This document shows, in pieces, positions 7,529 through 13,322 of a DNA stretch of 20,928 nt (positions within the stretch are counted from its first letter, which is position 1; every line of letters starts with the position of its first letter). The notes beneath the pieces are model-generated. The model saw only the letters and a list, made by a program, of their open reading frames with translations, had not been told where the DNA came from and ran no database searches. A program made the translations under genes and the position numbers. Source of the DNA: an uncultured Lachnospiraceae bacterium (lineage in GTDB: Bacteria; Bacillota; Clostridia; Lachnospirales; Lachnospiraceae); the NCBI GenBank assembly GCA_934339365.1, contig CAKRHW010000022.1, positions 1 to 20,928 on the forward strand, in the 5' to 3' direction.

Positions 7529-8098
7529 TCACTCATTTTTGTCTTGTCCATTTTGGTACCCATTGACTAAACGTTCACCTGCCCCAGCAAACATTTTACA
7601 AAGTTCTTCATAAAGTTCTACCAGATTATATGATGCATCTTCTTCCAGCCAGTCCAACAAACTCCCTACAAATACACATTTATAACATTTAATAAATACT
7701 TCTTTCTTTTTTTCTGAAATCTGCCTATACTCTCCAATTTTATCTACATATGTATGAATAATATTATATCCCATTTTATTCAGGCGAAATAAAAAACCAT
7801 CCTTTTGAACAGAACGAAACAAATGTAAAAATGCCTTTTTCCTTTTCATACATTCCCGTGCCATATAAACAAGACAGTCCTCAGGTGATGAAAATGTCCC
7901 ATATTGCTGGATCACCTCATCCATCCAATCCTCAATGGAATCTACCATTAACGTAGGGATATCTTGAAAATGATAATAAAATGTATTACGATTCACACGA
8001 CAACGATTTACAATATCCTGTACCGTAATTTTATTGTATGGCTTTTCTTCCAAAATCTCCCAAAAGGTATCTTTAATGATCTTTTTTGTCTGTAGCAT
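7529..8098 (-). CDS. TetR/AcrR-family regulator
   Basis: This is a TetR-type transcriptional regulator of 189 residues. The helix-turn-helix is ITVQDIVNRCRVNRNTFYYH near residues 24-43, followed by FQDIPTLMVD. The C-terminal part resembles the DhaS-like ligand domain group, with several cysteines. I place the start at the second in-frame ATG (8096-8098) because GGAGGA precedes it by 4 bases; the first ATG at 8108-8110 has no site. It converges with the DUF308-radical SAM pair and might regulate it, but there is no shared operator that I can see. A strong hairpin with terminator features sits 24 bases before its start, so its own expression may be conditional. Confidence 0.85.
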   Translation of the reverse strand: MLQTKKIIKDTFWEILEEKPYNKITVQDIVNRCRVNRNTFYYHFQDIPTLMVDSIEDWMDEVIQQYGTFSSPEDCLVYMARECMKRKKAFLHLFRSVQKDGFLFRLNKMGYNIIHTYVDKIGEYRQISEKKKEVFIKCYKCVFVGSLLDWLEEDASYNLVELYEELCKMFAGAGERLVNGYQNGQDKNE

Positions 8099-8122
8099 TC
8101 TTTCCTCCATAATATCGCAAAA

Positions 8123-8149
8123 CAGGGAGATAAGAAACTTATCTCCCTG
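8123..8149 (-). terminator. Perfect hairpin with T tail before the TetR start
   Basis: CAGGGAGATAAG and CTTATCTCCCTG form a perfect 12-bp stem around a 3-base loop, followed on the minus strand by TTTTG. It has all the features of an intrinsic terminator, yet it lies inside the probable 5' leader of the TetR gene. It may end transcripts from the broken genes upstream, act as an attenuator, or be a TetR operator at DNA level. Confidence 0.65.
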
Positions 8150-8214
8150 AAATTAACGATTCGCACTCAAAGTAGCAACGCACTTAAATTAAACAGGTGT
8201 TCTTGCATGCCTGT

Positions 8215-8243
8215 ATTATATGCAATTATCAAGAAAAAAACAA
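8215..8243 (-). promoter_or_regulatory. Candidate TetR gene promoter
   Basis: A perfect TATAAT (8215-8220, minus strand) is preceded at 17 bases by TTGTTT (8238-8243), a weak -35. Transcription would give a leader of about 110 bases that contains a short reading frame (MQEHLFNLSALLL, start near the 5' end) and then the hairpin at 8123-8149. Confidence 0.45.
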
Positions 8244-8265
8244 TAAAAAAGAGCGATAAATCATA

Positions 8266-8412
8266 TTATTTATTACATTGCACCATTTTATTTTCGCTAT
8301 CATCCCTATAAAAAACATCTGACCACTGACAGATGCTCTGCAAAATAGGGACAACTGATTTTCCTTTTTGCGTCAGGCAATATTCTACTTTCGGTGGAAT
8401 TTCATCATAATT
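8266..8412 (-). pseudogene. C-terminal fragment of an HxlR-family regulator
   Basis: The minus strand reads NYDEIPPKVEYCLTQKGKSV and then VPILQSICQWSDVF before a TAA at 8266-8268. EIPPKVEYxLTxKGKSxxPIL is the typical end of the winged helix of HxlR (DUF24) regulators. Only the last 48 residues remain. The fragment joins, in a different frame, the truncated MerR gene at 8405-8412, so the junction is a deletion scar between two regulator genes. Confidence 0.75.
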
Positions 8413-8707
8413 CCTGTTGTTTTTCCAAAACACTCTTTTTTTGCTGCATCAGTTTTTCTTCCATGTTACTGATATCCCTGTTTTTCAAAAAATCCTCTAT
8501 TTCAGCCAATGGTATGTCTAAAACTCTTAAATATCGAATCATATTAAGTACTTCAAACTGTTCTGTTCCATAATAACGATATCCGGTATCAGGGGAAATA
8601 TATTCCGGATGGAGCAGTCCAACCTTCTCATAATGCCGCAGACTACTGACACTGATATGAAAAAGTTTGAATACTTCACCTATTGAAAACAACCCTTTTC
8701 TATCCAT
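8405..8707 (-). pseudogene. MerR-family regulator, C-terminus lost
   Basis: The N-terminal MerR DNA-binding domain is intact: FSIGEVFKLFHISVSSLRHY, GLLHPEYISPDTGYRYY, then the coiled-coil helix up to VLEKQQEL. The gene then meets a TGA created by fusion with an HxlR fragment. Members with this architecture normally continue for about 150 more residues with a GyrI-like ligand domain. A protein of 100 residues might still bind DNA but should not sense a ligand. A GTG at 8717-8719 is an alternative start. The upstream transporter fragment ends 5 bases before the chosen start at 8707, so they formed one operon. Confidence 0.75.
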
Positions 8708-8711
8708 ATAA

Positions 8712-8855
8712 TCACACACCTTTCCTTACTGGTTCCTCATGATTACGATATATCACATAAAATGCAATACTGCAAATCAATACAGATAACAACGAACCGG
8801 CTGCTGTCGCAAGGCCCATTGGAAACAATGTTGTCCGGAATATCAATCCGAAGCC
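8712..8855 (-). pseudogene. C-terminal fragment of a membrane transporter
   Basis: On the minus strand the frame ending at TGA 8712-8714 reads GLIFRTTLFPMGLATAAGSL followed by LSVLICSIAFYVIYRNHEEP and VRKGV. One hydrophobic helix plus a charged tail is the typical end of a polytopic transporter. No start exists, and the frame is closed by TAA just upstream, next to the end of the Rrf2 gene. Its position directly before a MerR gene suggests a MATE or MFS multidrug pump, but the family cannot be fixed from 45 residues. Confidence 0.5.
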
Positions 8856-8862
8856 TTATTTA

Positions 8863-9297
8863 TTACTCTTTTTCTGTATATACTGCGATATCTTTTTTCA
8901 CATCAGCCAGTGTCATTTCTGAAAGCTTGTCTTCCATTGCTCTTTGCACCTCTAATAGTCTCTTATCAAGAACATTATGAATATTCCTTCCTACCGGGCA
9001 CTTCTGATTAGGTTTCTCATGGAAATGAAACAATTCTTCATCAGGTGCACATTCCACCGCCTTGTAAATATCAAGAAATGTAATCTGATCAAGTGGCCTG
9101 GTAATGGTTACACCTCCAGTTCCTCTTGCAACTTCAATCAATCCTGCTGCCTTTAACTGTTGCAATATTTTTCGCACAATCACAGGATTGGTTCCAATAC
9201 TTGCTGCCATAAAATCACTTGTCATCTTTTGATCTGAAAATGTATCTATACAGGTAAACATATGAATTGCCATAGTAAATCTGCTGGAAATCTGCAT
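8863..9297 (-). CDS. Rrf2-family regulator (YwnA-like)
   Basis: This 144-residue winged-helix protein begins MQISSRFTMAIHMF and has the recognition region of Rrf2 proteins (TSDFMAASIGTNPVIVRKIL), the wing RGTGGVTIT, and the DIYKAVE dimerisation helix. The three clustered cysteines that hold the Fe-S cluster in IscR are absent; only the Cys in QKCPVG is found near that place. It therefore resembles YwnA/CymR-type members that sense without a cluster. The start at 9295-9297 follows GAGGTG. The promoter carries an 8-bp inverted repeat, consistent with autoregulation. Its natural target gene may have been lost in the deletion immediately downstream. Confidence 0.87.
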   Translation of the reverse strand: MQISSRFTMAIHMFTCIDTFSDQKMTSDFMAASIGTNPVIVRKILQQLKAAGLIEVARGTGGVTITRPLDQITFLDIYKAVECAPDEELFHFHEKPNQKCPVGRNIHNVLDKRLLEVQRAMEDKLSEMTLADVKKDIAVYTEKE

Positions 9298-9330
9298 TGT
9301 AAGCACCTCTTTTCTATCACTCAATCACTT

Positions 9331-9370
9331 ATTATAGCAACAATAGCCATTTTTGCAATTACCTATTGTT
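9331..9370 (-). promoter_or_regulatory. Rrf2 gene promoter and operator
   Basis: On the minus strand TTGCAA (9353-9358) and TATAAT (9331-9336) are spaced by 16 bases. AACAATAG (9339-9346) and CTATTGTT (9363-9370) form a perfect inverted repeat flanking the -35 box, a likely binding site for the Rrf2 dimer. Confidence 0.6.
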
Positions 9371-9405
9371 TTTGATGACTTTGCATGGATTCCTTACTGT
9401 AATTT

Positions 9406-10029
9406 TTAATTTCTAAGCATCCTTTTAGCCGCAACAAAGGTAAGATCATACAAGGAACTATATGTATAATCAACTCCTGCCAATTTCATTGCTTCCTTCT
9501 GCTTTTCCGTCACAACGGTATATGGATAAATTCCAAACATAAATGGGAAAAAGGAATATACAAAGTCTTTTCTCTTTTCTATCTCCATATCTTTCCGAAA
9601 CTTTGCAAGGAGTTCCATGACGGTTTTCATTGCATTGCCATACGATACTTTAAATTCTACCAGTAATTCCATTCTGCTATTTTCTTCTAGATCATAATGG
9701 TTCATGGACATAATCTTCAAAAGCTGTCTGTGATTGTCTAAAGTTCCTGCCAGAACATCTGCGATTTCATCATCTGTCATGGTTTCATGTGATTCTATTG
9801 CCTCACAAAGTTGTTCAACCCATGAATCATATTCTCTTTTCAAAAGTGCAAGAAAGATTTCTTCTTTTGTCTGAAAATAATTATAAATGGATGTTCTTGA
9901 AAAACTGGTTTCTTTTCCAATCTCTTTTAGAGTAATCTCCTTAAAGCTCATTGTCTGATAAAGTTTTTCACATGCATTTATAATTTCTTCTTTTCTGGCA
10001 TTTGTTCGTTCCACAGATCCTACTGGCAT
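9406..10029 (-). CDS. TetR-family regulator
   Basis: This 207-residue TetR regulator has its helix-turn-helix at about residues 32-52 (ITLKEIGKETSFSRTSIYNY) followed by FQTKEEIFLALLKREYD. The C-terminal domain resembles the TetR group with a long helical ligand domain (FPFMFGIYPYTVVTEKQKEA). AAAGGAAAA precedes the ATG. The gene lies downstream of a flavodoxin fragment on the same strand and has an extended -10 promoter overlapping a TGAC/GTCA repeat. The same TGAC...GTCA arms recur three times at the flavodoxin promoter, so this protein is the probable repressor of that promoter and of itself. Confidence 0.88.
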   Translation of the reverse strand: MPVGSVERTNARKEEIINACEKLYQTMSFKEITLKEIGKETSFSRTSIYNYFQTKEEIFLALLKREYDSWVEQLCEAIESHETMTDDEIADVLAGTLDNHRQLLKIMSMNHYDLEENSRMELLVEFKVSYGNAMKTVMELLAKFRKDMEIEKRKDFVYSFFPFMFGIYPYTVVTEKQKEAMKLAGVDYTYSSLYDLTFVAAKRMLRN

Positions 10030-10048
10030 AATTATTTTCCTTTCTTTC

Positions 10049-10070
10049 TGACTAACCTGATGTCATTATA
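10049..10070 (-). promoter_or_regulatory. TetR gene promoter with degenerate operator
   Basis: TATAAT at 10065-10070 (minus strand) is preceded by TG at the extended -10 spacing. TGAC (10049-10052) and GTCA (10062-10065) form an inverted repeat at the transcription start; the half TGACATC matches one half of the operator upstream of the flavodoxin fragment. Confidence 0.5.
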
Positions 10071-10129
10071 ACACATATACTCTGAATAATCAGTTCCTTT
10101 TTGTTTCTTTTCTTTCCACGATTTTCAAA

Positions 10130-10400
10130 TTATTCAAACTGACTTGCCCATTCCACCACTTTATCCGCAGACTCATTTTGATTAAATCGCTGTCCATCCA
10201 TCCATTTTCCATTTCCTGCAAGTTTTTCTAAAGTATCTGCAGAAGAACCAATTCCACTGCTTGCAGATGTACAAAAAGGAATCACCTTCTTACCTGAGAA
10301 ATCATAACTCTCCACAAAGGTATCTAAAATTCTAGGAGCTTCTCCCCACCAAATCGGATAACCAAAAAAATACTGTATCGTACTCATCAAAATTTTCTAT
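10130..10400 (-). pseudogene. Flavodoxin fragment with homopolymer frameshift
   Basis: The C-terminal half of a flavodoxin is clear: GYPIWWGEAPRILDTFVESY, then PFCTSASSGIGSSADTLEKL and a final helix. WWGEAP is part of the FMN-binding 60s loop region and the TSASSGIG segment a later FMN loop. About 60 N-terminal residues, including the phosphate-binding loop, are missing. Upstream, another frame reads ENFDEYDTV, which is the expected continuation (EYDTVFFGYPIWW) and connects only if the run of seven T at 10374-10380 were six. The ribosome site AGGAGG and a perfect regulated promoter lie right before the fragment. The gene is thus both truncated and frameshifted, although a short product could start at the ATG at 10388-10390. 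Confidence 0.78.
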
Positions 10401-10422
10401 TTTGTAATTCCTCCTTCCGTTT

Positions 10423-10497
10423 CTGACATCGTGTCAGTTTTTTCGTATCTTACCACGTACCTGACACGATGTCAATACCTGTTTTGACCTGGTGTCA
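10423..10497 (-). promoter_or_regulatory. Promoter with three palindromic operators
   Basis: TTGACA (10469-10474) and TAAGAT (10446-10451) on the minus strand are 17 bases apart. Three related palindromes surround it: CTGACATCGTGTCAG (10423-10437, downstream of the start), TGACACGATGTCA (10461-10473, overlapping the -35) and TGACCTGGTGTCA (10484-10496, upstream). The consensus is TGACA-NNN-TGTCA. A dimeric repressor, probably the neighbouring TetR, should block this promoter. Confidence 0.8.
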
Positions 10498-10534
10498 GAA
10501 TATAGAAATTTTCTACATCCATTACCCTAAAAAT

Positions 10535-10563
10535 AGCCATCTGGATAGTTAGTCCAAATGGCT
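10535..10563 (-). terminator. Terminator after the 55-codon membrane protein gene
   Basis: AGCCAT and ATGGCT, with inner GGA/TCC pairs, form a hairpin followed on the minus strand by ATTTTTAG. On the plus strand it is followed by seven A residues, so it acts only in the minus direction. Confidence 0.7.
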
Positions 10564-10612
10564 AAAAAAATACTTCACTTAACACTTTTCAGTGCAAAGC
10601 TAAATTCCTTAT

Positions 10613-10780
10613 TTACAAAATCAGCAACAGTATGCACGCAGCAGATATGATTGCACCTGCGATACTAATCACTGAATAAATTTTCTTTGATTCCGGATCA
10701 TTTTTTTCTTTTATCAGATAATAGATTCCTGCGCCCAAAATAAGAATTCCTATTATCAAACCTATAATTTTAATTGCCAT
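10613..10780 (-). CDS. Small two-helix membrane protein next to P-type ATPase
   Basis: This 55-residue frame starts at ATG 10778-10780 behind GGAGG and contains two hydrophobic helices, IIGLIIGILILGAGIYYLI and VISIAGAIISAACILLLIL, joined by a charged turn EKNDPESKK. It begins 4 bases after the stop of the P1B ATPase remnant, so it belonged to that metal-transport operon. Small membrane proteins of this size often follow heavy-metal ATPase genes; the function of this one is unknown. The frame, start and terminator are all intact even though the ATPase is broken. Confidence 0.6.
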   Translation of the reverse strand: MAIKIIGLIIGILILGAGIYYLIKEKNDPESKKIYSVISIAGAIISAACILLLIL

Positions 10781-10784
10781 AATA

Positions 10785-11138
10785 TTATTTTTTCCTCCAT
10801 TTCAAAAGTAACGATGAATTTATAATGACCAATACCGAACCAGCATTATGCACCAAAGCACCTACTACCGGATTTAAAGTACCTATTATTGCCAATATAA
10901 TTGCAATAAAGTTTAAGCACATGGAAAAAGTCATATTTAATTTGATTGTAGTCATCATTCACTTTGAAAGTGCTACCAGATGTGGAAGTTCTTTTACTTC
11001 ATCATCTACTAAAGCAATATCTGCTGCGTCAACCGCAATATCACTTCCGATTCCTCCCATAGCAATTCCAACTGTTGCCCGTTTCAGTGCCGGTGCATCA
11101 TTTATTCCATCACCTATCATACAAACCAGTTTATTTTC
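10785..11138 (-). pseudogene. C-terminal remnant of a P1B-type heavy-metal ATPase
   Basis: The minus strand reads VCMIGDGINDAPALKRATVG, the invariant hinge motif GDGxNDxPAL of P-type ATPases, then IGSDIAVDAADIALVDDEV, and after a stop the last two membrane helices with LNPVVGALVHNAGSV and a Lys-rich end. The HNAGSVLVIINSS segment is typical of Zn/Cd/Co/Pb exporters (ZntA/CadA group). All N-terminal parts, including the metal-binding CPC helix and the phosphorylation motif DKTGT, are missing. In addition, TGA at 10959-10961 interrupts the frame in SK-stop-MMTTIK, where an arginine codon (CGA) is expected. Two TAG codons precede the fragment. It cannot pump metal. Confidence 0.88.
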
Positions 11139-11181
11139 CTACTATTGAAAGTAATTTTAAAAATGCTTTAACTACTGCCAT
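11131..11181 (-). pseudogene. 16-codon stub fused to the ATPase remnant
   Basis: ATG at 11179-11181, with GGAGAAAG upstream, opens MAVVKAFLKLLSIVG and then a stop produced by the junction with the ATPase fragment. It looks like the first residues of a small membrane protein or of another operon gene whose remainder was deleted together with most of the ATPase. Confidence 0.4.
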
Positions 11182-11252
11182 TTTCTTTCTCCATTCTCTT
11201 ATTTTTTTTGCATAAGAGATCCCTTATTAAATGCTTATGTATCTGTAAATTT

Positions 11253-11281
11253 ACTTTAAATATATATATATATACTGTCAA
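11253..11281 (-). promoter_or_regulatory. Promoter with alternating TA spacer
   Basis: On the minus strand TTGACA (11276-11281) and TAAAGT (11253-11258) are 17 bases apart. The spacer is almost wholly a TA dinucleotide run (11261-11274). It would transcribe the stub and the ATPase remnant. Downstream, CATAAG and CTTATG repeats between 11210 and 11240 could be an operator. Confidence 0.5.
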
Positions 11282-11589
11282 GGTTTTTTAGCAATTTTAT
11301 TTTAACTATAACTTATTAACGGAAATATTCTCTTTTGTTCCGTATTATTTTCACATTTTTAAATTGAACGTGGATTATTATATCCCTTGACACCCTATCA
11401 TATCAATTCTCAAATATTGATTTTTCGGACTTTTTTTAATTCATTTATGGTAATTCCTTACTTTTTTATATTTCTTTTGATAAATAAATTTTTTACTTTT
11501 CCTAAAATGTCACTATTTGTCACTCTCATCTGATACACTGTGTCTATCAGTTAGCACAGAGAGCTTTAAAACATCAAACTACAAGTTCC
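11282..11589. other. AT-rich intergenic region
   Basis: No gene or clear RNA is visible. The stretch is very AT-rich on both strands. ATCAAT (about 11402-11407) and ATTGAT pair around a short loop and are followed by TTTTT, a weak plus-strand hairpin. TGTCACT is repeated twice near 11507-11524. These are too weak to name. Confidence 0.35.
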
Positions 11590-11618
11590 TTGCAACCACT
11601 TGACAAGCGTGCTATGCT
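11590..11618 (+). promoter_or_regulatory. Promoter of the leader-rtcB unit
   Basis: TTGCAA (11590-11595) and TATGCT (11613-11618) are separated by 17 bases, and TG stands one base before the -10 box (extended -10). The transcript would begin near 11625, giving a 5' leader of about 230 bases before rtcB. Confidence 0.6.
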
Positions 11619-11668
11619 AGTTTTCAAACGTAACAATAAACAATGCACTCAGAAAGGAGGCCATTATC

Positions 11669-11746
11669 ATGACAAAGTATTATAGAACAAACAACAGTAA
11701 CTTAATAGCAAGAGGTATGGTTATCTTTTCTTCTATTTGTAAATAA
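11669..11746 (+). CDS. 25-codon leader ORF upstream of rtcB
   Basis: A very strong ribosome site AGAAAGGAGG lies 9 bases before an ATG that opens MTKYYRTNNSNLIARGMVIF and ends SSICK. The frame stops 46 bases before an intrinsic terminator that precedes rtcB. The strength of the site, the short length and the position all suit a leader peptide that couples translation to termination. Part of its coding sequence, TATGGTTA (11716-11723), is complementary to TAACCATA (11805-11812) in the terminator loop, and AGAGGT (11711-11716) to ACCTCT (11795-11800) in its 5' arm. It could instead be a small functional protein. I know no homologue. Confidence 0.5.
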   Translation: MTKYYRTNNSNLIARGMVIFSSICK

Positions 11747-11792
11747 CAGGCATATTCTGCCCAATTCAAATAAAAGCTTCATAGGATTTCTG

Positions 11793-11826
11793 GCACCTCT
11801 GCTTTAACCATAGAGGTGCTATTTTT
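11793..11826 (+). terminator. Intrinsic terminator between leader ORF and rtcB
   Basis: GCACCTCT (11793-11800) and AGAGGTGC (11812-11819) form a perfect 8-bp stem with an 11-base loop, followed by TATTTTT. It lies 33 bases before the rtcB start codon and downstream of the only clear promoter, so read-through would have to be controlled or basal. Confidence 0.78.
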
Positions 11827-11858
11827 ATGCCCTCGCATCAATAGAAAAGGAAATTATT

Positions 11859-13010
11859 ATGGAGACTATCAAAGGAGCATTTACTTCTGCTCAGATTTTT
11901 ACCACTAACAACAAAGAAACTGCAATCGACCAATATGCCATCTCACAGCTTCAGATGATTTGTAATCAGGAAAGCTCTAAGGGATGTCGTATTCGTATTA
12001 TGCCTGATGTTCATCCCGGTAAAGTTGGAACCATCGGACTCACTATGACCATTGGCGAAAAAGTGATACCTAATCTCATTGGCATTGATATTGGTTGTGG
12101 TATGACCCTTGCACAGATTAAGGGAAAGAAAATAGAATACCAAAAACTTGATACAGTAATCAGGGACTCTGTTCCTTCCGGATTTCATATTCGTTCAAAG
12201 GTCCACAGATATGCAGATAAATTTGATTTTGATGCACTTCGATGTGCAGATCACATTCGTACAGACAGAGCAAAATTAAGCCTCGGCAGCCTGGGCTCTG
12301 GAAATCATTTTATTGAAGCCGACAAAGACGATGACGGAAATCTCTACATTGTAATCCACACAGGAAGTCGTCATCTTGGCAAGGAAGTAACGGAATACTA
12401 TCTGAAAGAAGGCCAGAAATATTTAAAAGCAAATGGAATTGAAATTCCTTATGAACTTACCTGGCTTGAAGGAGACCTTATGGAAAATTACCTTCATGAC
12501 CTTCAGGTTGTTCAACATTTTGCTTCTCTCAATCGAGAAATCATTTTGGATGAACTGGTAAAAGGAATGAAATGGAAAGTACTAGATTCTTATGAATGTA
12601 TTCACAACTATGTGGACACTTCTTCTGAAACACTTAGTGCTTTCGGATCCTCTATGCTTCGTAAAGGTGCTATCTCTGCCAAAAAAGAGGAAAAGGTAAT
12701 TATTCCCATCAATATGCGTGATGGAATTATTCTTGGAAGCGGACTTGGCAATCTAGATTGGAACTGCTCTGCTCCTCATGGATCAGGAAGAATCCTGAAG
12801 CGTGAAGAGGTAAAGAATCACTTTACCGTATCTTCTTTTAAATCAGAAATGAAAGGAATCTATTCTAGCTGCATTGGTAAAGACACGCTAGATGAAGCAC
12901 CTTTTGCCTACAGAGGAATAAATGACATCGCAGAAGTCATTTCTGACACCGTCACTATAACTAAAATCATCAGACCGGTATATAACTTCAAGGCCGGAGA
13001 ATCGAGGTAA
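11859..13010 (+). CDS. rtcB: RtcB-family RNA ligase
   Basis: RtcB joins RNA 2',3'-cyclic phosphate or 3'-phosphate ends to 5'-OH ends using GTP and Mn2+, through a covalent histidine-GMP, and repairs RNAs cut by ribonuclease toxins. This 383-residue protein is of the short bacterial type. MPDVHPG is at 48-54, the metal site Asp77 and Cys80 lies in GIDIGCGM, His150 in GSGNHF, His167 in IHTGSR, CIHN at 247-250, and APHGSGR at 305-311 carries the expected GMP-accepting His307. All catalytic residues I can identify are present. AAAGGAAA precedes the ATG. A zinc-ribbon gene follows after 2 bases. Instead of the RtcR regulator known from enterobacteria, the gene is preceded by a leader ORF and terminator. 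Confidence 0.95.
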   Translation: METIKGAFTSAQIFTTNNKETAIDQYAISQLQMICNQESSKGCRIRIMPDVHPGKVGTIGLTMTIGEKVIPNLIGIDIGCGMTLAQIKGKKIEYQKLDTVIRDSVPSGFHIRSKVHRYADKFDFDALRCADHIRTDRAKLSLGSLGSGNHFIEADKDDDGNLYIVIHTGSRHLGKEVTEYYLKEGQKYLKANGIEIPYELTWLEGDLMENYLHDLQVVQHFASLNREIILDELVKGMKWKVLDSYECIHNYVDTSSETLSAFGSSMLRKGAISAKKEEKVIIPINMRDGIILGSGLGNLDWNCSAPHGSGRILKREEVKNHFTVSSFKSEMKGIYSSCIGKDTLDEAPFAYRGINDIAEVISDTVTITKIIRPVYNFKAGESR

Positions 13011-13012
13011 TC

Positions 13013-13198
13013 ATGAGTAAATATAGAGAAACACCTTGCAAATATTATTTATGTTTTGGCGAATGTTCTAAGGGGCGCACCGCCGAACACAAAGGCTATT
13101 GTCAGCACTGTGATAAATACTACCCTCGTGCCAGGGTTCGCCATCTCAACAAAAAGAAACTATATAACGAAAAACAACGCAGTAAATATACTGCCTGA
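13013..13198 (+). CDS. Small zinc-ribbon-like protein, partner of rtcB
   Basis: This 61-residue basic protein has cysteines at CKYYLCFGEC and CQHC, enough for one zinc-binding knuckle, and a Lys/Arg-rich C-terminus (RARVRHLNKKK), suggesting RNA binding. It starts 2 bases after the rtcB stop with GAGGTAATC before its ATG, so the two are translationally coupled. A role in RNA recognition together with RtcB is inference. The frame stays open for another 25 codons after the TGA (reading KKDVILPFKPNGKVFYMENK and more), which may be the relic of a longer protein or of a following gene. Confidence 0.75.
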   Translation: MSKYRETPCKYYLCFGECSKGRTAEHKGYCQHCDKYYPRARVRHLNKKKLYNEKQRSKYTA

Positions 13199-13301
13199 TA
13201 CAGAAAGAAGGATGTAATACTTCCATTCAAACCAAATGGAAAAGTGTTCTATATGGAAAACAAAGAAGCAAAATTAAACTGATACAAAATTTGCAAAAAA
13301 A

Positions 13302-13322
13302 CAGGGGCATCATCTGCCCCTG
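13302..13322 (-). terminator. Bidirectional terminator between zinc-ribbon gene and yjdF
   Basis: CAGGGGCA and TGCCCCTG form a perfect 8-bp GC-rich stem with a 5-base loop. On the minus strand it is followed by TTTTTTT, an excellent terminator for yjdF, whose stop codon lies within the loop. On the plus strand the tail TGCTTTTCTTTT also allows termination of the rtcB transcript. Confidence 0.9.

Noticed and set aside
7529..8098. This TetR as the proven regulator of the radical SAM pair
   Set aside because: No shared palindrome is visible between the two promoter regions, so the link rests on adjacency alone.
8150..8212. The frame MQEHLFNLSALLL as a true leader peptide
   Set aside because: It has no ribosome site and would need leaderless initiation; mentioned only as part of the TetR leader finding.
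10825..11148. A 107-codon plus-strand open frame
   Set aside because: The opposite strand encodes unmistakable P-type ATPase motifs; the plus frame is its shadow.
11669..11746. Type I toxin interpretation of the 25-codon ORF
   Set aside because: The peptide has no real transmembrane helix and I see no antisense RNA promoter opposite it.
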